NCBI GenBank assembly: GCA_032821775.1 | Contig: JAVLRN010000002.1 | Coordinates: forward strand, 3,534,001 to 3,598,000 | Reading direction: 5' to 3' | DNA from: Sanguinoderma infundibulare | Taxonomy: Eukaryota; Basidiomycota; Agaricomycetes; Polyporales; Polyporaceae | Length of the DNA stretch: 64,000 nucleotides | Shown: piece after piece, positions 1-12,025 of the stretch | Layout: every line of letters begins with the position of its first letter | How positions within the stretch are numbered: position 1 is the stretch's first letter | Translations under genes and position numbers: made by a program | Notes under the pieces: generated by a model | Told to the model about the DNA's origin: nothing | Seen by the model: the letters and a program-made list of their open reading frames with translations, nothing else | The model's database searches: none

Positions 1-1090
1 ATCGTTGTCGCATGTCCTACTCCTTGACGCTCGCATAATTCCTTGCTCTGCTCCCTTCTTGCTTGGCGTTCTTGTCCCTTAACGCCGCGCGGACCCTTCT
101 CGGACCACGCCGCGGTCACGGACGTGCATGGCGGCATTGCACGACATCCGTTGCCTTCTATGCCGTCGCTTGAATCCCGACCTTCACGTGACCATCGTGA
201 GGTGCGTGCGTCATTGAGGTTCCTTGGGCCATCTCTCGGGACCCTTTTTATGCGCTGAGCTTCGAGTTCAAGACCACCGTCCCTAAGAAACAATGCGGCA
301 ACCCTCGATCTGTTTTAGTGCTCTTTGGTCTTTACGCTGCGTGGCATGGGTCCGATGTTCACGGAGGTCATGAAGAGCAGTTTAAATCCGCTTTCTTCCA
401 GCTGCCATCTAGCTTGTCGTGCTGGGACGGCCCGCTCGCGTCTATCCTATTACTAAGGTCTAAACGTCGTCTTTCGAGCATTCCTCATGGCGATCCACGC
501 ATGCGCGAATACTCAGGCGCTCCCGTGTTGTCTGAGCTGAGAACGTGCTGACTCCTCGAAGCATATTTTGGTGCGTTTCGTCAGTTGACTCGGTTTCCCC
601 GTTTGTCCAGCACTTGGAAGCATGTGCGGCATTCGTTATTGACCTTTCTTGCCCCCCTGGTGCAAATAATGGGTACGCGCCGGTCGCCTGGAGACAGCAC
701 CAGAAAGATGTCTTGACTGTTCCTCGGGGACCCCTCGCCTATGAGTATGACGCAATCAAAACTCGTGGATGATGGTACGTGAACGCACAAGTTCGCGGGT
801 GCTGAATAGTATTCACGACGCCGTCTCTGTCTTGCGATTCGGATTCGAGGCACGACGCGCCGGAGATTGGTGATGCTTGGCGGTTCAGCGGACAGAAATC
901 CGCAAGGGGAGGGTCGATGTGCGACCTGCGGCCATCGAATTACCGGATGCTTTCCCGGCGTCGTGTGTGGCTCGAAAGGAGACGAGACCGTGGGTGCGAG
1001 TGGTACTTCTTCAATACCAACTTGATATCGACCGGCTTCGGACGGCGTCGTCGTAATGGACGCAACCTCTTGTGAGCCGCCTCGACGACT
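1..1090. repeat. Dispersed non-coding repeat, copy 1
   Basis: This stretch has no convincing gene but aligns along nearly its whole length with 9285-10690. Shared blocks include the segments near 45-100 (copy 2 near 9330-9375), 185-235 (9470-9520), 420-500 (9730-9800), 575-625 (9930-9975), 690-780 (10415-10500) and 935-1060 (10540-10660). The open frames inside are short and are not conserved between copies, so it is probably a decayed mobile or intergenic repeat. The left edge may lie outside the window. No terminal repeats or target-site duplication were recognised. From 1090 to 1646 nothing further was seen. Confidence 0.75.
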
Positions 1091-1646
1091 CATAACGAAA
1101 CTTTGTACACATGCTACCCTAGTGCGAGTATATAGCAGCCTGTCGTCAAGCTTTGGTATTAATCGGCGTACGTTCAACCGCTTGGCATCGAATCGGGCCT
1201 GTCCCATTTTCCGCCGTGTGGCGTAGGTGTGGCGTGGTGGGAGGGTGTGAGCGCGGGGTGTACCGCGTGTGGGTCTTTCCAGAGATTATTGGCTCGTGAA
1301 TGACTGCCCCGCACGACCGTAATGTAAGCTTTAATATCATGAATGGACTTTGGCAGTTGTGATCAGGATAAACAGATAACGTGCATCCAATGGCCACCAT
1401 GGATGCCATCGCCCTTGACTTCTGAACTCATGAGGGGCTCCATACATCCACCCTATCTTTGGATGGCATCTCGAAGACCACATTCAAACAGATTTGTGGT
1501 CCAGCGCTATCTCGCGCGCTGGTATTCGTTGCCGGGATCCCCGATGCCATCAATTTGGAAGAGTTCGTAGGACAGCACTTATAACCCCATTATGGGATCG
1601 TAAAGGCTACCCGTGAGTTGCAACAACCTCTTCATGAGAGAAAGTC

Positions 1647-3844
1647 ATGGACCCCTCTCAACTCCAACCTCAGAATCTGACTGCTGTGCCATCTGAGTTC
1701 CTATCCACAGAGAGCTCTTTACTCGGAAGCACCTTGGGTGCAATCTTGCTCGGCACATATTTCTCGCTTATGTACGTTCATCCACACTGTCCTCGACTGC
1801 GCACTGACCAATCTTGACAGCATATATGGCCTAAGTGTCCATCAGACATTTCGGTACTTTCGCATGTATCAGTATGATATCCTTTTCTACAAGATTTGGG
1901 TACGTCTTGTATCATGAATCACCTCCGCTCTGTGCTGACGACGTATCAAGGTCCTTACCATATTGTGAGAGGAACTATTTTTGTTAATATTCTAATGTGA
2001 ACTTGAGGGGGTCGGTCTAAGTGCCGCGGATACATTCCATTCCGTCATACTCATACACATGTGGTACGAACCATGTCTGCTGCCGTGTACTCTCTGCCAA
2101 TATTACTAACGATTCATCCAGCTATTCCTACTTTGTCACGGACTATTTCAACCCGCTTGGGTTGTTAGTGAGCACCTGGTGAGCAGCTTATCCGCTCGCT
2201 TCCAGTGACGACTTGAGTTTTACACTTTGCTTGCTGCCGCTTCAGGTCGATCAGAGTAAGAATCAATGCTTGTCATAACGTCGTGTCGCTGATTGGCTTT
2301 AATTAGTCCGTTTCGACCGTGACAGTGAGTTTTCTCCTCCGGGATCTGTAACAATTTCTAACCATTATGCAGGGAATAATCATCATCCTCACCCAAAGGT
2401 CCGTCACTGTCTCTTCCTTCCCTTGGGTAACGCACGAAATAACGGTGTATGAAGCTTCTACGTTAGGCGTATATATCTCAGTATGCCACCACCTTCTAAA
2501 AGCTATGTGAAGGTCAAGCTCACCCATCTCACAGTGGATCGACGCCACCTACCCATCGTGGTCTTCGTGGTACGTGTCTCTGCTGAATGTGCGAGGGTTT
2601 GCTTTCACCCATGGCTGGGCAGGTTACTCTCATTGCCGTTGAACTCGGTGTCGTCATTGGTGAGAGTTCGCATTCCCGTCGGCAGAATTCATACGCTAAT
2701 GTCTCTACAGCATTAGGCGTCGAAAAGTGAGCCCATATCTTCACCGTCCATGGAAGGCTCTGTCGATGGCGTGAGACCTGAACTGAACCATTGATTAGCG
2801 TGAAGCACGACTCATTTGCATGGGTGCATGGCGTCCTTGTACGTACTTTCTTAAACCGTCCTGTCTGACCACACTCACATATTCCATACCTTGCAGTGGA
2901 TGACTACGACAGAGATGGCCATTGTGGTCTCGATAGACCTCATATTAACAGGAACGCTTGTGGTCGCCCTTCGGAGCAACTACTCTCGCTTCGCGCGGTG
3001 CGCATTGGCCCTACCTTCGGAAACACTGTCACACAATATATTGACTGCGCGGCGGGGCATGTACGCAGGACCAATACGGTGCTCGACACTTTGTCGTTGT
3101 ATGCGGTCATTGCCAGTACGTGCATCCGCACGTGGACCTATACGAAAGCTGACATGCCCGCGCAGCTGGCGTGCATACGTATGTCTTACTCTTGCCTGAT
3201 CTGGACGCTGCACCTCTCGTAGCTCTGACCTCGGGTTCTCGTGTGCGCCTGACCGTGACAGGGCCCTGGGTATCCCCACTTTAATATGCGTGAGTGCTGA
3301 AGCATGTCGTTCTCCAGATAAATTTAATTCCAACCCTTGAGTAGTCTATCGCCCTGCCAAATGGATTAGTATATACCGCAATTGCAATGCCCGCTACTAA
3401 AGGTGCGTTCCTTATGCCAGATTTAGAGAGTGAAGTTAACCCGTTCACGATACTGCAGTGTATGTGAACTCGGTCCTCGCCGTGCTCAACTGCCGCCACT
3501 CCCTGATGGAACAGATTGTGATCGGCTCCAACCAGGCGCCCCTCTCCGAGGGTAGCACGCCTTCCGTCAAACCGACGAATCGTAGCGTGGGGACTAGCCG
3601 AGCGCAGACCGCGGTGAGATCCCCGTTCCTCTCTTTAGGTGCTTGCTTCAAGACCTATCTGCTGATACAACATCTACTGAAGGGGTCTCCACCATCATCT
3701 TACGCGGTGGTAAATATCCAGATGTTGAGGTTGATGTCGAATCAGGAGAGTACACCAGAGATGGCGGATGGCAGGTTGGACCTGGGTGCCAAGGTGCCTC
3801 ATACACCAAGTGATGAGGTGCTTGAGATCGGGAAGGCAGTGTGA
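1647..3844 (+). CDS. DUF6534-like seven-transmembrane protein
   Basis: This is a multi-exon gene for a polytopic membrane protein of the kind very common in Agaricomycetes (DUF6534-type; function unknown). The ATG at 1647 opens an exon with the first helix (LGSTLGAILLGTYFSLM), followed by an intron at GTACGT. Later exons carry YGLSVHQTFRYFRMY, then DTFHSVILIHMCYSYF, a helix around 2890-2995 (TEMAIVVSIDLILTGTLVVA) and RTNTVLDTLSLYAVIAS near 3070-3120. The family hallmark YVNSVLAVLNCRHSL is at 3458-3502. The hydrophilic tail ends at TGA 3842-3844. At least eight short introns are present; not every junction was resolved, so the span is firmer than the exon list. It converges with the COP9 gene downstream. 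Confidence 0.7.
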
Positions 3845-4192
3845 AGAGTGTTCAGAGAATGTGGTCACGCGATCATCGTTCGCGTACAGGTCAAGGCTCC
3901 TCAGCACCCTCAGCGGGTCACTGCGATGCCCATATTTTGAGCTCTCCGACAGCTTATTCGTATCTCCTGCCATTCGTTTTGTATATCCCCGGACGCCGTT
4001 GCGACGCGACGAGGACCGCCCGGAGGGCAATATCTATCAAATACAACTGACGAGTAAATTGCGACTTGTCGGTCAACAAAGCGATCAAAGCTACAACGAA
4101 TGAGCATACAGCCTCCGAGCTCAAGCTTGCCGTCTTCCTCCACCCCTCTACCCTTTCTCGAGTCGAGTCTCTGGCTTGCAGGGTACCATTGA
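3845..4192. other. Convergent intergenic region
   Basis: 348 bases between the stops of two convergent genes, presumably holding both 3' UTRs. No further gene or repeat was seen. Confidence 0.5.
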
Positions 4193-5985
4193 CTAGTAGT
4201 CCCCAGACAAGAACGCGCTGGGGTGGAGCATGTGCATGCCAGCCATGGACATCTCCATCCCCATCGCGCCCCCTCCCATCCCTTGCCCCTTTGGCGATTT
4301 CACGATCAGGTCCGCTTGTTGCCTGGCGTATAATATCAGCATAAGGCATCCTAGGTCCTCAGGCACAGAAAGAAACGAGAAGGCGACAGGCAGAAGAAGC
4401 CATGAACTCACAGCCGCATCCTGAGCAGCAGTTTCCTGTTCGCGGCCTGCATCGCTTGCCCGTTCTTGATCGCCTTGGTGAACAGCGCCGCGCGCTGGTC
4501 GGTCTCCTTCGCCTTGAGGATCTTGTTCTGACGGTCGACGCGCGCCTTGATCTCGCCGCTCTGGATGAGCTGCACCACTTGCTGCTCGAGCTCGTCCGCG
4601 GACCAGCCGAACGCCTGGCTCATGCGCTCCAGCCGGATCGACGCGAACGGCTGGAAGTACTGCACGAGCGCCTTGCTCCGGATGAGATTCGTCAGGTTGG
4701 TGACGTGCGTGGCGATGTGTACATCGAGGTAGTGGCGGGACTGGCGCAGCAGATCGCATTAGACGACACGACTGAAAGAGTGTGCGCAAAAAGGGGGAGG
4801 ACTGACCGAGTATCGGTCGAGGCTCTCGAGCACGGTCTTGAAGCGGTTGTTCATATATGCCTCCAGCAGCTCGCGTACGTACGGCTCTTGCTCGATGTAC
4901 ACCCCAAAGTTGTCGTTGTCTAGCACCTGCGACTTGATCACCGGCCGCGGGAATGTCGCCAGAGCACACAACGTCGCATAGATGGCAATATCACCCGGGG
5001 CGATGAGCTTGCCGCTCCACTCCTCGAGCCCCTTGAGCGGGCCGACCTTGATAAACGCCTGGGCGGCCTTCTCGTAGTTGCTCTGGCCAAGATGCGAGAT
5101 GGCGGTCGCGACGTCGAGTTTGCTCTGCACCCTCTCGCGCTCGGCGGTACGCCGCTCGCGGGTCGCTTGGGCGGAGCCGGCGGGGGCCTCGGGCTGCTGC
5201 TGGGCGGCCTGGCGGACGGAGGTGGCGGAGTCGAGCGCGGCCTCGGCCTTGAAGACGTAGGTGCCGATGTGGGAGTAGCTGCGCTGCTCCATAAGGAGCT
5301 CGAGGACGGAGAGACACATGTCAAGCACGTGCTGGGATGTGGTGCAGAACTCGCGGGACTTGGTGTAGTGCTTGAGGGACGCGGCCTGCTCGCCGATCGA
5401 GCGATAGAATGCGCCGAGGTCGCGGTGTGCCATCTATGCGGCGATTTGAATGGCCGATGTATGCAGGACGAAAGTGGAGATACTTACCCTGATGCTCTCT
5501 TTGATCATGTTGCTCGAGTAAGTCTTGAGCTCGAGCTCGAGCTTGGTACGCTCGCCCTGATTCCTTGCGTTCGTCTCCTCTATCCATCTTTGGTCAAGGG
5601 TGGCGATTGCAGCACCTTCAGGCAGCTCATCTGGAGCCTCGGCATGCGCCCTGTCATACGCCTGGAAGACATGGCGGTACTGTGTGGTGTCGCGGCCCTT
5701 CTGCGCTTCGCGGACGGCGAGTTGGAAGGCCTGTGGCGCGAGAGGTGGACACAAAGCCATGACGTGGATGAGTCGATCGACATAAGTTCGTCCTAGACAT
5801 AGCAGAGCACAAATGTAGGATGAATAAGGGTCAAGGCTGCAAGGATGAGTTCACGCACCCGAGTAGCTGCTGATGTAGGCCTCGAGCTCAAAGGGGTGTG
5901 CGTCATCGAGAGGGATGCGTGGACGCTTGCTCGCTGCCCTTGCGGAGTAGACTTGGGCCATGTCATCGTCCACGTCGATCTCCAT
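4193..5985 (-). CDS. CSN1: COP9 signalosome complex subunit 1
   Basis: Five exons (5985-5859, 5792-5488, 5433-4807, 4740-4412, 4322-4193) join in frame to 505 residues, the usual size of CSN1/GPS1. CSN1 is a PCI-domain scaffold of the COP9 signalosome, which removes Nedd8 from cullins and so tunes SCF ubiquitin ligases. Seen here are a helical RPN7-type repeat region (AHRDLGAFYRSIGEQAASLK, then SHIGTYVFKAEAALD and LGQSNYEKAAQAF). A C-terminal PCI winged helix follows (LVQYFQPFASIRLERMSQAF, then LEQQVVQLIQSGEIKARVD). The tail after LIVKSPKGQ is Met/Gly-rich. The start gives the acidic MEIDVDDDMAQVYSARAA. Introns are 54-89 bases with canonical ends. RPN7 of the proteasome lid is the nearest alternative, but the PCI and tail pattern favour CSN1. 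Confidence 0.9.
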
Positions 5986-6252
5986 TGTCGGATGCTCCTG
6001 GCGGTCGATGGGGGAAACGAATGGGATTTGCGAAGTATGTAGCAGAAGGAAACCAAGGGGCAGGGCGCCTATGAAGCACGCTTTGACGACTGCGGTCTCT
6101 CTCCTCGCAGGGTCCTTTCCCTTGGTCTCACTCAGCTCTCATTTAGATTTCCAAGACTTGGATTCTGTCCACAAACTCCGTTCTTTGTTTTCCTCCGCCC
6201 GCTTCTCGCTTTCGACTTGCGCCGCGTGTAATACTTTGCAAAAGCTTTTGGA
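5986..6252. promoter_or_regulatory. Divergent promoter region
   Basis: 267 bases separate the start codons of CSN1 (-) and the DHHC gene (+), so both promoters must lie here or overlap the flanking 5' ends. The plus strand is pyrimidine-rich just before the DHHC start, as usual in fungal promoters. No clear TATA box was seen. Confidence 0.5.
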
Positions 6253-7826
6253 ATGGCTCGGAATCATGACACGCCCCTTCTCTCCTTACATCTCCCCGCC
6301 CCGCCCCGTCTCGGGGTCGCCGAAGACGACGACGACTTTGGAGGCGCAGAACACCTCATCCGGAAGCGATGGTATCACTATCTCCCCCTCCTTTGTGAGC
6401 ATCTCTTCCCCGTAGCGGTCCCCGCAAATCCGAGCCTGACATGCCGTCCCCGACAGTGGCCATCATCATGATCCTCGGCCCGCACCCCTCCCTCCTCTTC
6501 GTCTTCGTAAACTACCACTACCGTGTCCATGGCATGGTCTTGCGGCCAAGCCTACACTTACTCGCTCTATACACCCTCACCTTCATGGCCTTCTCGTCCC
6601 TCATCGTCGTCCTCGCCCGCGACCCCGGACCGATCAACGATAAATCCCAGAGCGGGAACACGGACGAGCGCGAGGAAGAGAGCTTCATGGAGGCGCTACT
6701 TGCACCGCCTGAAGCTACGGACGCGCATGCGCTCAGAAAGTGGTGCAGGAAGTGCGATGCACCAAAGCCCGATCGCGCTCACCACTGTGGCACATGTGGC
6801 CGCTGTGTGCTCAAAATGGGTGCGTGTCTGATATGCCTAGTTGAGCGTTTGGCTGGGCTTATACCCAAGACCTCCCTGTGTTTAGATCATCATTGTATGT
6901 GGCTGGGCCACAAGTGTATTGTAGGTGCTCCCGTCATGCGAATGCATGCTCTAGATTGCAAATGAAGTATAAACATGGACATTAACGACGGTGACACCAC
7001 AGGGACACCGAACTCACGCGTCATTCGTTCATTTTCTCATCTGCGTAACTACACTGTCCTTGTACGTCGCTGTCCTCTGCTCGTCTGTTGTATGGTGGGC
7101 CTTCACCCACCCTCTAAATATCGTATGTACTCCAATTCCGATCCCTCAGTGCCGTTGCTTATGCGTTCCGTGACCTCAGGATGAGACGACTCCGGTCCAC
7201 GCCATGTTCCTTGCCTTCTACGGGATCGTAATAAGCCTGGTCATCGGCTCCTTCTGCGTGTACCACTTCTACCTCGTTTCGTGCGTACTCGCTGGCCCCA
7301 TCCCACCTCACCCTTCCCTCACGCGTGCTTCTCCCATCACAGCACGAACCAAACGACTCTCGAATCCCTCTCACCGTTTATGATACTTCGCCACATCCCC
7401 CCACTCCCCGACAACGGCGACTCGCCCAAGCTTTCCGACCCTCCACTCGAGCACGAACTCTCCTTTGAACAACGCCTCATAGTTCGCGAAGCACACAGGC
7501 ACATACGCCTGTACGACATCGGGTTCAAAAAGAACTGGGCACAGGTCTTTGGCTGGACTCGTCCGTGGGGCTGGGTTTATCGGCTGCTTATTGGCGGTAG
7601 CTGGTGCGTGACTTTGCTTTTGCCTCCCGCACACCGTCGTATCTTACTCACGGCTTCGTTTCAATATCCGACTGCGGTCCGGTGAACTCCTCCGACGTCG
7701 AATTCGCCTGGAACTTGGTATGGCAAAAGCACCGGTGACGGAAAGACGTTCCCTCGCAATCCACGCTCGGACGAGATGCTGGCCCGCCTTGCGGCCGCGC
7801 TCGTGAGCGCAGACAAGGATCGGTAA
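6253..7826 (+). CDS. DHHC-type protein S-palmitoyltransferase
   Basis: Seven exons (6253-6394, 6457-6819, 6886-6920, 7003-7122, 7180-7280, 7343-7603, 7730-7826) sum to 372 residues. The enzyme transfers palmitate to cysteines of membrane-associated proteins. The Cys-rich zinc domain reads WCRKCDAPKPDRAHHCGTCG, then DHHCMWLGHKCIGHRTHASF with the catalytic DHHC cysteine. It is flanked by helices before (ILGPHPSLLFVFV and LLALYTLTFMAFSSLIVVLA) and after (LICVTTLSLYVAVLCSSVVW and FYGIVISLVIGSFCVYHFYL). The TTxE motif is TTLE, and a PaCCT-like segment reads KKNWAQVFG. The last intron (126 bases) could use another acceptor. A PFA-type enzyme is likely; which yeast Pfa or Swf1 it matches was not decided. 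Confidence 0.9.
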
Positions 7827-8465
7827 ACCCCCTTTCCCCTCGCTCAGGCGTAACTTACTACGATCAGATCACGACCGCATACGGAGACTCGCACTTTGAC
7901 CTTCTCTTTGCACTATTGGACATGACTGTCTTCTTGCTTTCTTGGATACATACGTACGTACATACTGCTCACGCCGCTAATGCCGGACTTGGTACCACCA
8001 CTGCATAGTATATCGCACATAGCTTAGACGTGACCCTTACTGCGTTTGTTAGTATACCCGCACCTTGTACGCATTGGACTGTTTACATGCCTAAAATGAC
8101 TGCTAGCAACGGGTGGCCTTTTGATGACCCTGCGTATACTTGATTAATTGTTCTGGTGACTGCGATATCTGCAGAGTCTGCGGTATATTGGTTATTTTAA
8201 GGGTGAAGAGACAGAGGTGAGTGCACTGGACGATCCAGCGGTCGCCATACTGTTAGAAAGCTATGAATTACAGGTTTCCACGGTCCTTTTTGCACGCAGG
8301 AGCATTCCCCACCGAGATGTCAACGTGAAAAGAGGGTGGTGGGCGTATATATTCCCAATACCGTAGGTAGAGGGTCTTTGGAACGGATCGTTGTGACAAG
8401 TATAGTACAGACCGTCAACCGCCTCTCCATATCCGGACATACGTCGCTGAGGTAAGCGTCATCCT
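7827..8465. other. Intergenic, nothing recognised
   Basis: 3' flank of the DHHC gene. No coding pattern, repeat or RNA gene was seen. Confidence 0.4.
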
Positions 8466-9020
8466 GTTGGCGCCTGACCGCACACTCTGGGTGTCGACAG
8501 CACTCGCTCAGATCGAGGTCGGTCTCCTGCTTCACTCCTCTCAACTCCAGCATGTCTACCGCGCCAGGCAATTCCGCATGCGCGAACTCCGGTCTGTCCC
8601 AAAAGATGTCAATCCCAAACGCGCAAAAGAGACACCAAAAGCCCGAAACCCCTTCCTTTCAAAAACCCAAAGTCCGGTCGCTGGGCCTCACTAAAGTATT
8701 CCTCAGAAGACAAGCGGAACTCGTGAAGCAGGCTCGTGCCAGTGGAACGCTGCACCTCCTTCCCTCTGAACCCGTCAAGGAGCTTGCGGCGCAGACAGGT
8801 CCAGGTGGTGCAACTGTGGAGGCAGGGGGGTAGCGGCGAAGACGAAGGGCAAGAAGGAGGCATTGTGGGCCAAGAAGGTCGACTGGGTGGGCGAGCACAA
8901 GGAGAAGGAGGTCAAGGATGTTCAAGGGCCACAAGTGGGAGAGGACGCTCGGGGATAGGCTATGGGAGCGGAAGATGCTCATGAAGGACATGGAGGCCCG
9001 CATAGAGCGGTTCAAGACGG
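8466..9020 (+). pseudogene. Decayed copy of mitochondrial ribosomal protein mL59 (Mrpl25-like)
   Basis: Pieces of one protein lie in order but in changing frames. NPFLSKTQSPVAGPH is near 8643-8690. KVFLRRQAELVKQARASG follows near 8692-8746, then LHLLPSEP. KKEALWAKKVDWVGEHKEKE is in another frame near 8850-8909, and MFKGHKWERTLG starts at 8918, ending with RIERFK near 9017. The layout NPFL, K-x-x-LRR, a short helix, LLP, then KGHK plus a basic helix matches fungal mL59 (yeast Mrpl25) of the large mitoribosomal subunit. At least three frame changes and a stop at 8831-8833 break it, the gaps are too short to be introns, and a segment before MFKGHK seems deleted. It is therefore a dead copy, unless the assembly is poor here. 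An intact gene should exist elsewhere. Confidence 0.6.
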
Positions 9021-9284
9021 TGGGTCCTCTCCGTTTTCTTCCACCCTCTTCCCCACTTCTCGCCTCTGTGCTGCACTCTTCGGTCTGGCCACGGCCTTCC
9101 GACGCATGTCGCCGATTGCGTGTACACATCGTGTCGCATTGTCGACACGTGCGGCACGTTGTTCGTTTGTTCGGGTTAGCCACTGGATGTTACCAAACCC
9201 GACCTATTGGAATATCACGCCATTCTTCTTTGCGAACCAGACGAACAACGCAAGACGCTGACGCCGATCAGTTCCGCCCGGCCG

Positions 9285-10690
9285 GTGTCCTACTCTAAGC
9301 TTCCATGGTACTCACATAATTCCTTGCTCTGCTCCCTGCTTGCTTGGCCATCTTGTCCCTTAACGCCGCGTAGACCCTCCTCGGTCCACGTCGCGGTCGC
9401 GGTCACACATGACCACGTTGCACGGTATGTTCAACGTTCTATGCGGTCGCGTGAATCGCGACCTTCACGTGGCCATTGTGAGGTGCGTGCGTCATTGAGG
9501 TTCCTCGGGCCGTCTCTCGCAATGCTTCTTATGCAAAGTGTTGTGTGAACGTGGAGTGACGCTATTGCGACTGCGCGCTGAGCTTCGAGATCGAGCTCAA
9601 GAAAACAAGCGGCACTCTCGATCTGTCTTAGTACCCTTTCGCCCTAACGCTGCGTGGCACAGGGCACGGTGTTCACGAAGCTCATTATTAGCAGCTTATA
9701 TCCGCTTCCTTCTAGCTGCCTTCTAGCTTGCTGTGCTGCGACGGCCCGCTCGTGTCTATCCTAAGGTCTAAATGTCCTCTACCGAGCATCCCTCATGGCG
9801 ATGCATGCAAGCTCTGTCGGACTTGATGAACTCAGAATTCCACCGTCTTGCTTTCCGTGGGCGCAGCAAATCCTCACCGCTCCCCTGTTGTCTACGCTGG
9901 GAAGTCGCTCGAAAGATAGTTCGGGGCGTTCGTCAGTTGACTCGTTTTCCCCGTCTGTCAAATTCTTGGAAGCTTGTGGGACATGCGCAGCGGAGGTCCG
10001 AATTTAGCCGTCTTCTCTGAGATCTCGTTCTTGAACTTACTTTGCCGTCTGGTGTACCGATCACGCGCGCCCACAATAATGGGCGGGCGCGCCGGGCGCA
10101 GTGCGCAGCCGAGAAGACGCGTGCGGCAGGGCGAGGGAAGGTGGCATGCCGTTCGCGGGTTTGGACGAGCTGCGCGCGTAATGTGCGCCATGCCACGCGT
10201 AGGTGCGTTATTGCTGGTTATTTTTGTGAAGACGTGGACACGAACGTGCACTGTTTTATACTCCGAGCGTCCCGAATTATCGAATGGGTTAGAGAGGATT
10301 GCGCGGCCGGAAGAGCTGCCATCATCCCTCACGCAAGGTACGCACACTAGCTGATGGTCAAGTTTAGTTCTTGCGCTGCTGACGACTGTGTGTATTGTGT
10401 TGTTGGATCGCAGCACCGTGGAGACAGCACGAGAAAGATGGATTAACTCCTTGGGGATCCCTCGCCTATAACACAATCAAGACCCGTGGATGATGGTATG
10501 CGAACGCGTTCGCGGGTACTGAATTGCGACCGCCGAATTACCAGATGCTTTCCCGGCGTCGTTTGTGGTTCAAATGGAGAAGAGGCCGTGGATGCGGGAC
10601 GAGCAATATCGCGACCGGCTTCGGGCGGCGTCGGTCATAATGGGCGTAACCTCTCGTGGGTGCTCGTTGTATAATTATACGTGGAATCCG
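9285..10690. repeat. Dispersed non-coding repeat, copy 2
   Basis: Same orientation as copy 1 (1-1090) and similar over its length, with scattered substitutions and small indels. This copy carries about 320 extra bases (roughly 10098-10415) between blocks that are adjacent in copy 1 near 680-695, so it has an insertion or copy 1 a deletion. Open frames here are short and not conserved with copy 1. The mL59 pseudogene ends about 265 bases upstream. Confidence 0.75.
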
Positions 10691-12025
10691 CTTTGGCGCG
10701 GAGGACATGCAAACGCTAAAAGTACGCTTGTTGACCAGATTTCCGACTCGTTCCCAAGTTGACCGCTCGGTACCGGTTGATATTACCGAGCCTACCTGCC
10801 CCGTTGAGATAGCCGGAGATGCCTCAGGCACAAGGAACGTAACTTACCACCAAGCAGCATCTCGTAAAGGCGCGTCGCCCAACACACTCCCAACGCCAGG
10901 TTCACGTTCGACCTCGACCCTTGTAATCAGTCTACATACTTACTGAATATGTACAAAACTGGTCGGACCCTCATATGTTTTTTCGCTTGTTCCCTCCCAC
11001 GGTCATGATTGACTCGAAGGTCCAGGAGCCCGGCCCATCACACACCATCACAGATATCGCTTTCCGGAATGCGTCTACTGAATGTATGCCGACAGGCCGT
11101 TCATGGGCCGGAACGGGTGCAGTCCGAGTGAGAGTGAGTCTGCCGCAAAGATGCTGAGCAATTACAGATGCAAGGATGGCCATGCACATGCACTCGCTGC
11201 GGCTCGGAGAACGCGAGGAATGTGGACGTCAAATACGTCAACGCTAGACTCGCAACGAGTGCTTCGACTTCCAATCCGTTTGTGGTGCACTTGCAGTGCG
11301 AATCTGTGCACCTGAGCGCCGCGCGCATGGCGTCGTCGTCCCTTGATTGGTGATATGGTTGGTATCCACGTAGCATTGTGGCACCGATGCGTTCAGTGGG
11401 ATGCGGGTGCGATATATTGGAACGGTTGGAATTGCAGTTGCAGCGTCCCGGCGGGCTTGGCGGCACGGAAGTGGTAAATCGCAGCTTGATCTGCCTGTTG
11501 CGTCATCGCCACATGTACCTGCCTAATCGGCGAAATTACGCCATCCGGTGAGTGCAGCGGACATAAGCTGGAGCCAGAGGACCCTGGAGCGAGTACGGCA
11601 TCCATGCATCCACCATCCAGACTGGTTCGCGCCCTGCTCGTGCGGCTCTCCGCATTCTGAATATGCCCACCTGCCGCCGTGCGGGCCTTATAAATGATGG
11701 GGCATTTGGCTCTCCAGGGCCTAGCACCCTCGCCGCTGTGTCTGCACCGCACGGACAGCTATCACGATCACTAGCCCGGCTGAACTTCGAAACGCCTGCG
11801 GCGGCGCGGTAGTCGATGGCCGTCCACCTGCCGGCCCCAGCCCCAGATTCGAAAATTAATGATATCACGCCAGGGTGGTCTCGCAGTGTCCGCTTCGCAA
11901 AAGCCTTGGCCTCTTCTTCGCCTCCTGCCACGCTCTTGGCCCGGCACACATCACCACCCTCTCCCACATCTTCCACACCTCCTCCATCCCTTCCCTCCGC
12001 CTCCCACTCGCGCTCCGCCCTCTAC
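10691..12025. other. Intergenic and promoter region of the next gene
   Basis: No supported gene. Open frames on both strands at 11100-11800 lack domain or codon signals and conflict with each other. The last 250 bases are C/T-rich on the plus strand and in frame with the next gene, so an upstream start at 11816 for that gene cannot be excluded. Confidence 0.4.

Noticed and set aside
581..1207. 208-codon minus-strand frame in repeat copy 1
   Set aside because: The corresponding frame is broken in copy 2 and the protein shows no pattern.
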